This document shows positions 1 through 22,065 of a stretch of 64,000 nucleotides of DNA, one piece after another. Below the pieces are notes generated by a model. That model had not been told where the DNA came from, did not search any database, and saw nothing but the letters and a program-made list of their open reading frames with translations. Position numbers and translations under genes: made by a program. Source of the stretch: Thamnaconus septentrionalis (taxonomy: Eukaryota; Chordata; Actinopteri; Tetraodontiformes; Monacanthidae); the NCBI GenBank assembly GCA_009823395.1, contig CM020501.1, positions 21,629,861-21,693,860 of the forward strand, given 5' to 3'. Position 1 is the first letter of the stretch. Each line of letters starts with the position of its first letter.

Positions 1-1662
1 CCCAGCACGGATTTTGACGTGCGTTTCCCATTACAAGCCAGGAAAAGCCTGTTGTTGTCTGCCCAGCCCAGGCAGACGGCGATCAGCTCCCCCCAGAGCG
101 TCACATGACAGCCCCCTCTGGAGGTCATGTGAGGAGACGGCGAGCGGAGATGCATGGCAACTGTTGCCACGGCGACAGAAGCCGGGGCTGCTGACAGACC
201 GAGACGCAGCTGTGAGACTGAGTGAAGGAGGGGTCGGGGGGGGGGCAGAGATGGGATTTGACGAGACGGCACAAAACTGATTGCGGGTGAGCGAATCAGG
301 CGGCTGCAGACGAGTGCAGCTGCGGGGAAGTGAGTTTTTCATTTTCCGACACTGGAGATGCGAACGCGGCCAAATGACGGCGGCGGCGCAGAGGAGGCTG
401 CAGGAACCTCCGTTCACCAACCAGCACGCAGCAAATAATGCAGGCAACCACAACCAGTTGCTGTTTCAAATAAAAATATTATTTTTATCATTTTATTTAT
501 TCATTATCGTTTAACTTTTTGCCATTTATTCAATCTAGGATATTCACTACATATAGCAAATGCAGCCTCAAGGTCCTTAAACACCGGGAGCGAATTCGCT
601 AGGCGAGTAATTCAGTTATTTTTTCACTCCTGTGTCAAATTTCTCGCAGGCGAAAAGGCGAATGCTGGACTTCTGACCAATCAAAAATGATGTTGGATGG
701 TCGATGACGTCACATCAACACTTCGGCAATGTTCTCTCCCTCTGCAAACGCGGAGCCAGTTGACGGAGAACTCCTCCAAATGTCCGACGGACATTCTGAA
801 GTACTGGCCAAATTTCACTGGGTCAAATTTAGGCTCCTGGATGGTCGTGTTGAACTCACCCATCTCCTCTTAGGCGTTTTGTTTTTTTTTTTGTTTTTTT
901 TTAAGCTGTGGTGTAGAAAGCGGTGGTTTGTTTTACGCACGAAAAACAAAACTTCTCTGTCACCAAAAAAAATTTCATATCTTTTATTCTTTGGTTTAAA
1001 TCTGTTTTCTGAAAAGCGTTCTAAATGATCAAAAAATCCAAAGGAAAACAAAAAAAATATTTTATGGCAACAGGAACTTCAAAAACGTGGTCAAAAGACG
1101 GTTTATAACCGCCGCTTCTTTTTCATCTTCCACCTGCGCCGCCTCGTATTCACCTGACCTATATATCCACCTGACGCACACAACACGTCCTCTCAAGACA
1201 CAAAAAACAAATAATAATAATATAGTATAATTTTAAAAATACAATAAGCAGAAAACTCATGTCCACTATAAACTCAGGTAGTCGGCATGCGAAAGTCATT
1301 AATTGAACGGCTGCAACACCTATAGAATAATATCAGGTGGACCCAAATCCTTCTATTCTTTTTCTTTTTGATCCAACCATCACCAGGACATCTTCACTTG
1401 AGGACGTAGTCGACTCCATTGTTTCTCCTTCGGCGTGACAGAAAGAGCCCCGCAGTTCAGTCGCTTAGCGAATTTCAGACGCACATTCGCGTCGCGCTTG
1501 GTGTGTATAGAAAAAAACCACTGGTGAAACCTTCGCCTTTTGCCCGGTGTGTAAGGACCTTCAGGATGCACGCCCAGGGAAGAAGTGGCGCCCTCTCTGG
1601 TGGCAACGTTTCGCTAGGTGTGAAACGTGCAGAAAGCGTTGCAAACACGGGGCTAAGCTCAC
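1..1662 (-). other. usp34 intron 6 (5' part)
   Basis: This stretch follows the donor of the sixth usp34 coding exon. The next expected exon (beginning YLCKLSDQ in human) is not present, so it must lie off the left edge. Most of the interval is a 990-bp DNA-transposon-like element at 571-1560. The remainder is unremarkable single-copy-looking sequence with no supported gene. Confidence 0.7.
571..1560. mobile_element. Non-autonomous DNA transposon, PIF/Harbinger-like
   Basis: The ends form an 18-bp terminal inverted repeat: AGGTCCTTAAACACCGGG at 571-588 and the reverse complement of AGGTCCTTACACACCGGG at 1543-1560, 17 of 18 identical. It is flanked by the same three bases TCA at 568-570 and 1561-1563. 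A three-base target duplication is typical of PIF/Harbinger elements. No transposase reading frame is visible inside, so it is a non-autonomous copy. The subterminal parts are rich in GCGAA-type words. Family assignment is inference; the TIR and flanking repeat are read directly. Confidence 0.72.
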
Positions 1663-3280
1663 CGTATGACGTAGGTGCGGAACGGTATGATGTGCTGCAT
1701 GACGGCCGGGATGTGCAGCCATATTCGGATCTGTGGGCGAGAGAAAAAAATGTCACCCGGCGCAAATCCAGGAGGGGTTAGAGCTCCCCTGCTGGCTGGC
1801 TGGCTGGCTGGCTGCGGCTGCGGCAGGACTCACGTTGGAGACGATGGTGATGAAGGCGTGCGCAATGGGGAAGGGGAGGCTCTCTGGCGTCCCCGACTCG
1901 AAGCACTCCTTCATCAGGGAGAGGCCGTGCTTGCCGCAGAACAGGCAGACGTAGCGCAGCAGATGCAGGGGAACCTCCACGTCCTGGGAAAAGGTCACAT
2001 GACACGTCTCAATGGCCTCAATAAGAAATACAGAGTCATTAAACCTGGTAAAAATTCAACTGAAAAAGGTCCCGTTTGGGGGCAAAATGAAAATAGAATA
2101 GAAAAATAAATCAGGCCGCTCACATTCATGTCGCAGAAGGAGCCCAAGATGTTGCTCTCGTGAGCCGATATGTCCTGGGGAAGGAGAACGAAAAGACAAA
2201 CAACAGAAAGTAAGAAGCCCGCAGGTTGTCGAGATGGTGTCGGCACCACTTCATGGACCTCGCTGTTGAAAATCAGTTTGGACCGGCGGCTCAGAGGGAA
2301 ACACGAAATGTGAAGCGTGACTTTGAAAAGCATTCATATTTGTCAGCTTGACGAAGCCACAACGCAAACACTGCTGAACAAACGCTGGGAGCAAAGTTTG
2401 CATAGAAAATGTCAAATAAAACAAGCAATTGCAAAAAATAACACGGGAACAGGGAAAAAAGTCATTGGATTGGTTACATTTTGTAAATAAAAATAGACGA
2501 GAAACATCCATGCAAAACTTGATGGATTTCACGCAACATCAACAACAGGAATGATTCCAGCTTGTTGTCGATGCTGTGGGTCGATTTTGGCGCAGCAGCA
2601 GAAGGTGGACATGCAGCTGGTCTCTATTTATGCGTGGGTGTGTGTGTGTGTGTGTGTGTGCGTGCGTTCACCTCGATGGTGGGGTGTGTGTTGTGTTTGT
2701 AGGCGGTGTAGAGCGGGAACTGGATCTGGAAGATCTTCGCAGCACACAGCAGCAGCTTCTCCCTCTCCTCTGTGCTCCAGGAACTAAACGGGTCGGGCTG
2801 CCAGGCGCGCCTCGGCCCCTGCCGGGCCCCAGCGCTTCCGGGTGGGCGTCGCCGGGAGGCTGGGGCCCCTGGGGGCCGGGCTGGCCCTGCATCTTGTTCT
2901 GGTTCAGGTCGGTCCGCGAGTCTCCGTCCTCCTCGGCAGAGTCTCTCTCCACGTTGACCGGCTCGTCCTCCCCCGGCGAGGACGGCTGGGGGAGGGGCCT
3001 GGGCACACCGTCGCTCCATCCCGACGCCGACGGACCCTCGCCGCCGCCGCCCACCTTGTGGGCGTGGTGGTGGTGGTGGTGGTGGCTGTGCAGGCTGCAG
3101 AGTCGGTCCCTCAGGCTGCTGATCTGGGCGATGACCAGGTTGATGAGGGCGTAGACCAGCTGGTTGAACACCTCCAGGTGCTTGTACTCCTTGAAGCAGC
3201 AGAGACATTGCCTGCAAGACAGGGGGCGCAAGAGAGCGGCTCAGCACCGGCTCGAGTCGCCTCAGCTCGACTGCAGAGGG

Positions 3281-3330
<50 letters not shown>

Positions 3331-3492
3331 ACCTCACTGACCTCTGTGTCCAGGAGCTGATGTATCCCAAAACTCGCAGGGCATGTTCCTTCTTCAGCTG
3401 GAAAACCCCGTCGCTGCTGTCTGCATCCGATACTGAGGCGAGAGAGCGACAGGAAGCAGCAAAATAAGAGTGAGAGCAGCATCACTCACTCA

Positions 3493-3589
<97 letters not shown>

Positions 3590-4188
3590 CGCTGATGCCA
3601 CTCCAGTGTGAGCGGCTCATCCTTCCAGAGGTCAAAGTCAACAGGACGGAAAACATTTCATCAGACAACCGTCTGACAAACTCTCCTGCATCTTAAACGC
3701 AGCAGCTTTGGAAGACGTTTTTATGACCCGCGATATTTAAGACGGCGACTGACAAACAAATTCTGAACAAATCACTGGTGAAGCAGTCTGGGACTTTGGC
3801 AGACTGCAGCACGGCATCATGGGAGATGTAGGCCGGTCAAAAATGGAGACTTTTTACAAATGCTTGCCGTCAGAGATCCATCAGCCTCAGTCAGGTTCTG
3901 ACTGAGAGTTTGGGAATTCATGGCGATTGTGGAGTTTCTCCAACGTGAGTGAGTAGGGGGAAAAAAAAAAAAACACAACGATTGAGATTTAAAGGTCCCA
4001 TTGTCTGCCATTTCCAGATCTGTGTTTTCCATCCCGGACTCTTAATGGAGGAGCGTCGCACTCCAAAACAGCTGCGGACGTCTGACCGAGCACCAGCACA
4101 CACGCCAGTGCAACCCATCTAAGGTCGGAGGTCACCTTCCGACTGAACACCTGGAGCTGCCAGTCTCACAGACAGACCAGCCACAGCT

Positions 4189-4242
<54 letters not shown>

Positions 4243-5382
4243 TGAGGACCCTCCACCCACAGTCGGTCAGCAGGTCCGACCGGTTTCCAGAACACAAGCC
4301 GCTGGTTTTCCACTCAGACGTTTCAAGCGGCTGCAGCCAGCAAAGCAACAAAACTGTAGGTTTAGAGGCTGGACTGACTCGACAACACATTCGAGCCACA
4401 GCGGCCGAGAGCGCGTGACGTCACCCAGTTTGACATCATGTTGTGCAACAAACAAAAGTCACCAGAATCGCAGCGACAGTTGTCAAACAGTGGACCAGTT
4501 GTCAAACAGTGGCCAACAGCGACACCACACTCCAACTGTCTTCTCAAGGTATTTTCAAAAACTTCTAGTCTGATCTTGACAAACCAGGCAACACTTACAG
4601 GGGTCAGCTGTCCCAGTGCGAGAGCACTGACAGACCTGCAAAATAATTTCACTTAGCATCAAATTAGCCTCCATTTCATTCAAGCAGTGGCCCTTGGCCG
4701 GCTTTCCACTGGTGCACAGCATGTTTATTGTCTTTGCCTTGCGCTCACCTTGAAACTACGGCACGTCAACATGGCCAAAAACAGACAAACAAACTAAATC
4801 AGATTACGTCCACACAGACATTGGAGTGCTGGGTAGAAATCTAGCTAATCAGATTTATCATTATCTGAGGAAAGGATATGGCATTATGCTACCATCACCT
4901 GAAAAATCTGCAAACTCACGTTGACTTGGACTTTTTTTTAGTGCGTGTAAACAAACAGGCAGTTGGGGTTCTGTTAAACTGTCGCAGAACTGAACTATGG
5001 AATGGCTTCTTATAAAGGTAAACACAGTAAAGTCCTCTGGGTGGAATCCCTCGAGTCGGTGCTGCAGCGTTCTCTGTTCTCTGCAGCTGAGGAGCTTGGC
5101 CTTTATTTGGAAAGGGGCCCGGCACATGTTGAACATGTCGGCGGAACTGTGTCAAGCGAGCACTTCCTGCGTGCGGCGGCTACAGCGCCTTCTCGGGAGC
5201 ATGCAGTGTGTGTACATGTGTGTGTGTGTGTGTGTGTCAGTGTGCGGCCAAATTCAAAAGTTTGTCGTATTAACAGAGTAGTTAGCAGCAGGTTGGTTAG
5301 CGTAAATGAAAGATGTTCAACCAGTCATCGTGTCAGTGATGTTTTGTGTGTCCACGGTAATGCTGCGGAAATGACAGACGAT

Positions 5383-5422
<40 letters not shown>

Positions 5423-6857
5423 GCAGAAAGTATACATCTCCTTAATGATGACAACGACAACAAAAACAACATGTCAGCGTGTCACATGAGAAAATACAGT
5501 GAGAGCTACACTTCCAGCCAGGTGCACCAGGAGTTCCCCCACTTAATATCACATATAGCAACAACAAACACAGACCACATACAACAAGGCTTCACCCCCC
5601 AGTAAACACACGCGAACTTGACCACAAAATAAAATGAGCTTTGTTCTCGTTCTCCCCCACGTCAGACCACAGACGACCCACAGCACGGCCTGGTTAGCAT
5701 CGGCTAACTTTTAGCTGCAAAACGCCCACGGTGTATTTACATTTTTGGGGGAGGTTGGAGGGCTGCCTTCTTGTCTTCTCCACCCCCCCCCCCACCACAC
5801 ACACACACACACACACACACACACCATTAGCTCAATGACTGCTTGGGGGGAGGGAGGGGGATGTCACACAATTTGTGACAAGGTTTCCAAACGACAACAC
5901 GGAGCAAGAAGGCCAGAGTGGACCAGTGCCGAACACAGCCGAGGATTAACGACGTGCTACGTGCCAAAATATGCGCCTCGTTGCGGCCGTGGACTGTTTT
6001 TTGGGGGGAGGTTGCTAGCTTGGTAGCATCAAGACCAACTACGAAACCATCTCGGCGAAGTCGACAAAACACAACACACCGACACACATTTACACCTTTG
6101 GGAGGATGTTGTAAACAAAACAACATTTTAATAATGACGTGAGAAGGGGGCACTCGGAGGTGATTAGTGCGAATGTTGGCCACACACACAATAGGGGTGG
6201 CAGCGCAGTGGACAGCTAGCAGCAGCAGCAGCAGCACACTGACCTGACAAACACATCAAACAAAGTCAGGCTGCTCGCAGCTAAACTAGCTAACTTAGCT
6301 AACTTCCAAAATTCACGCCGAATCGCCACATTAGCCCCCACTGGTAGTCCGCTCCGTGCACACACAAGTGTCGTGCCGAGCCTCAGGCAGCAATGTCACT
6401 GTCGAAAGTAGTGTAATTTGGTGGTGTTTTTGGATTGGAATCGGAAGCTAGCCTGACTTTTTTTTTTTGCTGGGGTGTTAGGGCCCCGAAAAGCACACAT
6501 ACACAACCCTTCTGCCACCCTGGAAGAGGAAAACTGTAATTCGGCACAACGATGAGCACGACGTGACACCGATGCGCGGCTGTCAGCGGGTGCAGAAGGA
6601 GCACAACCGGTGTCGCTGCTGCCCTCAAAGCGGCAAAGTACGGACGAGAAAGCAAGCTCGTCGCGAAAACAAAGTTAAGACATTGAGCTAGCATCCGAGC
6701 TAACGTCCCCCCATCCAATACACATACACAGAGCAGTGGAAGCTGCCCCTCGGACCGCGATGCTAACAGCGGGCATCGCGTGCTGTAAATAACACAGAGT
6801 ACACAAACACTTACTTTCATTTAAAACCTCCACCAGCTCGGCGCAGTTTTCACACAT
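1663..6857 (-). CDS. usp34: Ubiquitin carboxyl-terminal hydrolase 34, N-terminal six coding exons (partial)
   Basis: USP34 is a very large deubiquitinase (about 3500 aa in mammals) linked to Wnt/axin and DNA-damage signalling. Only its N-terminus is here; the catalytic USP domain lies off the left edge. Coding exons in transcript order are 6857-6815, 3432-3342, 3211-2672, 2174-2124, 1983-1834 and 1730-1663, all with GT-AG borders. The start is MCENCAELVEVLNE, as in human. Other matching pieces are CLCCFKEYKHLE, WSTEEREKLLLC, FPLYTAYKHNTHPTIE, ESNILGSFCDMN and LHLLRYVCLFCGK. The last visible exon ends in IPAVMQHIIPFRTYVIR. The third exon changes frame between about 2800 and 2890: the upstream part fits one frame, the downstream part another, and the 540-bp exon cannot join both neighbours in phase. 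It also contains a seven-histidine run absent at this position in human. The gene lies downstream of xpo1 on the same strand, as in other vertebrates. Identity is based on remembered human sequence and is strong. Confidence 0.94.
3285..3328. repeat. TG/CA microsatellite beside a usp34 donor
   Basis: Uninterrupted (GT)22 on the plus strand. In the usp34 transcript it reads as CA repeats beginning 13 nt downstream of the exon 2 donor (exon ends at 3342). CA repeats near donors are known binding sites for hnRNP L. Confidence 0.9.
3495..3588. repeat. CA/TG microsatellite, about 47 units
   Basis: Pure (CA)n of 94 bp on the plus strand, in usp34 intron 1, about 60 bp upstream of the exon 2 acceptor. 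It reads as TG repeats in the transcript. Confidence 0.95.
4191..4239. repeat. CA/TG microsatellite in usp34 intron 1
   Basis: About 49 bp of pure CA repeat inside the 3.4-kb first intron. The rest of this intron (3433-6814) holds further short CA runs at 5385-5420 and 5794-5824 and no other supported feature. Confidence 0.9.
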
Positions 6858-7340
6858 TGTTCATGAAGAGGACACAAAAAAGAGGCTGGGCGCTCCTGCT
6901 CAAACCATGGCACCGCAGTGCTAACTGTTGGCTGCTAGTAGTTGCTGTTTTTGGGGGAGGCTTAAAAAAAAAAAAAAAAAAGAAGGAAAAAGGCCCAGTT
7001 CGAGGGAGTGATTGGTGAAGGTTATCACACTCGGTGGGGACCGCGGCGGAGCGAACGATGGACAAAACGTGATTTACATCCGAGCGGCGTGACTGTGCAG
7101 CGAAAGTTTTTTTTTTTCAGCGAGGCTCGGCAGCGAGTCAGCGTCCAGTCCGAGCGTCACTTGAGAGCAGAAACAGCAGCCATACTGAAAGAGCAGTGAG
7201 GGGAGGGGGGCGAGGAGAGCGTTCGGGTATTTCCGGCTGTGGCTCCTTCGTGCGTTCGTTTCTCGCCGGAAATCTCGCGGTAGCTCGACGAAAACGTTGA
7301 CAACGTCGTCTCCTCCCGGCGAGCTCAAGGACGAGCGGCG
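6858..7340 (-). promoter_or_regulatory. usp34 5'UTR and promoter region
   Basis: GC-rich, CpG-containing sequence directly upstream of the usp34 start codon. It extends to a purine-rich block near 7200 and CpG-rich sequence to about 7340, after which the base composition becomes AT-rich. GCTAAC/GCTAGC words crowd both sides (for example 6240-6320 and 6690-6770). No TATA box was recognised. The transcription start is not fixed by the sequence. Confidence 0.5.
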
Positions 7341-9094
7341 AGAAGCGCACTGATGGTGGGTCAGAGACGGCTGTATTTTAATTCAAGAAGCGACCAGATC
7401 AGTGTGTCATTATTGATAGAAAAACATGTTTTATAAATACTAAAGTATTGTAAATTATTTGCAATTGAAAATAAATTTAAAAAAACTTTCACCCATGTTT
7501 TCCTACAGCAGCCCGTCTGTCATTTTTGATAATTGGTTTATGCGACACAGAAATCCGGTTACTGTCGGTTTCTTGTTTGCGAGTCTTAATCTGACATAAT
7601 TTTCGGGTTTTATTCTTCAAAACCTCTGTTTCCTTATGATGTTTTGTTTTGGTGCGGCATTTTGAATAATGGAAAATGGGTGAAGGCAACATGTAAGCCG
7701 TGGCTTCTGCCTGCTCATTTCCGGTTCCGTTCAGTTGTATTCTTGTATTATTTTATTATTTTCCCTGTAATTTATATGCTAATGGCTGATGGAGCTAACA
7801 ACGAAACCTGTTTTTCCTCAGTGTCTCTGTCCTGCCAGCGGACTCAAGAAAAATCCCCACCTTTTCCGTGTCTTAAAACACAGTTTGAGAAACTACATCC
7901 TCAGTGATGTCACAAAGGACACTCCCACTGTAGTGGCCACATCTTGAGTCTCATTGTATTCTCCATCCAAACTTTCAGAAGGTCCAACTTCACTGGGAGT
8001 TATAAACAGGCGGCTAAATTTAGATTTATATTTTTTTCCCCCACTGATTAATTAATCATGTAAGCCTGCTCCAGAATTAAGATCAAATACTTGTTTTTCT
8101 TTTGCTCCAACATTTTTGAATATGTTGTCAACACATTCCTAAATTCTTTCAGTTTGTGTCCTATTAAAGCTCATATGTTTGGCTTTTTCATCTCAACTCT
8201 ATGACACTGTCTCCGAGATCCTGCGGCTCAGTTGTTTGCATTCAAATAATATTATTACATTCGGCTTTGACAATGACTAAAACCTTTCACCCCATCCAGC
8301 CCTGCTGCTCTGGTTTCCAGTCTCGGGGGCTGTGGGGTGTCGGAGGGGAGGTGTTCAAAGAAGTCACACAAAGTTTTTTGTAAAAATAGCCAACTTTATA
8401 TCCTCAAGAGAACTCAGACAGCTTTACAAACAGGATGATTTGAACACAGCCTTCCTTCCTTCCTTCTGTCCCTCCTCCTCATCCATAATGCAGAGCAGTC
8501 CAAAAGAAGCTCCAACCCCAGAGAGTCAGAGAAGTAAAAAAAAATAACAATAAACACAGTGACGACCCAAAACAAAGACAACAGGAGGGAAAGGAGCACC
8601 CGCCGTGTCTCTCTCCCCCCCCTCTCTCTCTCTGCACTCCAATCCTTCCAAGTGTTTCAGCAGCTTATTTTACATATTAACAACAGGAAGGGGAAGTGAC
8701 TCGCCTTTAAAAGTAATCCGGTGCTTTCCACTTCATGCAGGTGTAAAGAAGTAAAGCTTTAATAAGCAAAAAAGATTTAACATAAGGTGGCGGTCACGCA
8801 CGCACACACACAAGAAAAAAAATCAAATCTTTGTATAAAATAAGTTCGTAAGAAAAGAAAAAAAACCTGTCGGGTGCGGGGAGGGGACGAGAGGGGGAGG
8901 GGGGACAATCTTCATTTACATATTGACATTAATTTGGTCGACATACAACCGAGTGCCGGGGTCCTTCTACCGGCCCTTCATTCTCTTTCGAACCACACAC
9001 GCCCACACACACACGCACACGCACACGCACACGTGCACACTCCGTCTCGACCTTCCGAACTCCTTCATTGTCGCTCACTCGCCAACGAGCGGCC
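7341..9094. other. Intergenic region and xpo1 3'UTR
   Basis: This lies between the usp34 promoter and the xpo1 stop codon and has no coding potential. On the minus strand, possible xpo1 polyadenylation signals are ATTAAA (8758-8763) and AATAAA (7752-7757), giving 3'UTRs of about 0.34 or 1.34 kb. I cannot say which is used. A copy of a TGATGTCACAAAGG word, shared with other dispersed repeats in the window, occurs near 7905. Confidence 0.45.
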
Positions 9095-19682
<10,588 letters not shown>

Positions 19683-19690
19683 AGAGCTTT

Positions 19691-20900
19691 CTGACACAGA
19701 GGAGGAAAATCGAGTTAAACATCCATCATCACATGCATCCAGATGTACGCGACTCCAAAATGTGCCCACTTGTGTTTTCAGTCACACTTTTCAATCTGTA
19801 AAACAACGATTACTGTGTGGGTGACACGGCCACATTAGAAAACTGGGACACAAAGATGATTTACGTGATTTCACCGATAGTCGCATCAGCGTTACTTAAA
19901 GTCATATTCAATTTCACGATGAATATTAACCAGATTCTTTTTATTCATTCAAAATGTGTCCCCACACCACGTTGAAACATCGTGGTGCAATAATGACGTG
20001 ACGCCGAACAACGCCCTCTACTGGTGATCGGGGTCCACGCCTACAACATGAGGGTTTGCTAGGGCAAGTTGTTCGGCAGCGACAACTCGGGCAAACTACG
20101 AAGCAGCCGAAGAGATAGCGGCAGAGGAGACGAGTGAAGCGAACAGCGGGGCTTTAAAGCCGCTTTTCCATAACACGCCACCCTGTGACAACGCGGGATG
20201 AGACCGCTCGCGGACGATGCGCAAGTCGGGGCTAGCGCAGAAACAGGTCAACTCACCTGGTTATGTCCCTTCGCTTCTCCGAAGACAGTTGGTGGCGCTT
20301 GTGGTCGACCGATGCTACTTTCGTTCGAAGACCGGGTTGTTTGGCAAAAAAGAGCGTCGAGGACAACTGTGCAGTGTTATCTCATTGCACGCGTTTCCTC
20401 CGCTCCTTAGCCGCCGCTAGCCACAAGCTAATGCTAGCTTTCCAAGATGGAAAAAATATATATTTTAATAAAGCTGCAGTAGGCACCTACAATTTCTTTG
20501 GGCTTTACTAAGAGCGTCCGGTTGTTCACGGCGACCCGTTTCCTCCCCTAAAGATATGTATTTCAAGCAAAAGTAGCGTCTCCCACAAGGCTATTAGCAG
20601 CTTAGCGTGCTAACGGAAAAGTCAATGATGATTCAAGCCTGCTGGCTAACGTGAGCTAAGCTAAAAACACCGATTCACAGAGTCTAAATTAGAGCCGTAT
20701 TTTCCGGGTATTTACGAAGTGAGCGTTCCGTTGTTTATTTTAGATTCAGTTCGCACACACTCTTGGTTAGCGGAGACGTTGTGGTGCGTGCATGGCTGCT
20801 CTTCTTTTAAGCTCATGCTTCCCACCACAGACCGGTTGGAACCGGTTGAGACCGGGATATTCATTCTCGGTGTTTCGGCCCGTAGCGCGCCGCCTAAAAT
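19691..20900 (-). promoter_or_regulatory. xpo1 intron 0, probable noncoding exon 1 and promoter
   Basis: The exon holding the start codon has an acceptor at 19691. A strong donor in the sense direction, CCAG|GTGAGT, ends a likely noncoding first exon at 20257. Its 5' end and the promoter lie in the CpG-containing block up to about 20900, which is dense in GCTAGC/GCTAAC words (20400-20670). Exon and promoter limits are inferred. Confidence 0.5.
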
Positions 20901-22065
20901 TTGGACTGCGAGTCCGCCCCCTTGGCCTCTCATTGGCTGTGCGCCGCTGACGTCGTCACACGCCGTCAGGCTTTGGGCGGAGCTTCGAATCCGAGCAGCC
21001 TCCCTCAGTCTGACCTCTAAAAACAGGCCTGAGAAGAAGCCTTAAAGGGGCATAGACGGTAATAAACGAGAGAAATAAACAGTTTCAAGAAAATCCACAA
21101 AAAGTCAGTGATACAAAGTTTATATGTTCTTAAAAATAAAAAATAGTACAGTCAATCCATCATGTAAGTATGTTATTGGGTCCAAAATGTTCAGAATACC
21201 AGAATTGGAATGAGTTGTCTCTCATAACCAATAAAGATCTCTCAGCCAATAGCATCATTCTGATACTGTCACGTGTTGTCAGCAACTTCAGAAGCTAAGC
21301 TAACTACAGACCAACAACTCAACCACGCTAGGGGGTCAGTATCAGTTCAACGTTTATAAAGTGATCTGGGCTCAAATACCAACAAAATGGCTATGTGAGT
21401 TGGATTCAGCAGATCCATACACACTACACAACAGCAGCTGAAGTTGTGAAAATCTAAACAGTGAGGCAAGAATGAGCCACCTACTGGCGAGGAGGTATAA
21501 ATGCTGTTCACATCACTTTTCAAGTCAGGACAAATGTACAGGTTTTTATTTTCCAAGTAGTTTTATTGTAGATGGTAGAAAATAGCATGATTTTTTTTTA
21601 ATAAATTAATTTGAAAAAAAAACCCACACAAATCTATTGACTGAAGTCATGTCAGCAGTCTTTCATGTGACAATGTGTAAATGTGTGTCTCAAACAAGTG
21701 AAAACCAGAAGCAAAAGTGAAACGTGATTCTGTATAACACCAAGTCTGGATACAATACATTGATTTACTCAAAAGTTGCTGTTTTTTTTTGTTTTTGTTT
21801 TTTTTTATCTAGGATAATATGGGTGAGATGTTACTGGGGTCTGTGATAGAAAACAGAGATGAATAAATTAAAGATAAATATTGCCCATCAATATTTAAGT
21901 AAGTACAAAAAAGACTTTGGAAACAGTAACTAACAAGCGTCAGTCTCTTTCCTGAAGTTGTCTGCAATTATAAAGACGTGATGATAAGACGACAGCATTC
22001 CCTTCACATGCACAATATTTATATGCAACACTTCAGCCTGCAGCAGCATTACGGCTTATTTACTG
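20901..22065. other. Intergenic region with fam161a 3'UTR
   Basis: AT-rich sequence without coding potential between the xpo1 promoter and the fam161a stop. Minus-strand AATAAA signals at 21545-21550 and 21562-21567 could end the fam161a transcript with a 3'UTR of about 0.5 kb. Confidence 0.4.

Noticed and set aside
2800..2890. A tiny intron to explain the usp34 frame change
   Set aside because: No GT donor exists in the stretch where the switch must occur, so a missing base is simpler.
2842..3360. Plus-strand frame ending in valine/cysteine repeats
   Set aside because: Antisense of usp34 exon 3 running into a TG microsatellite.
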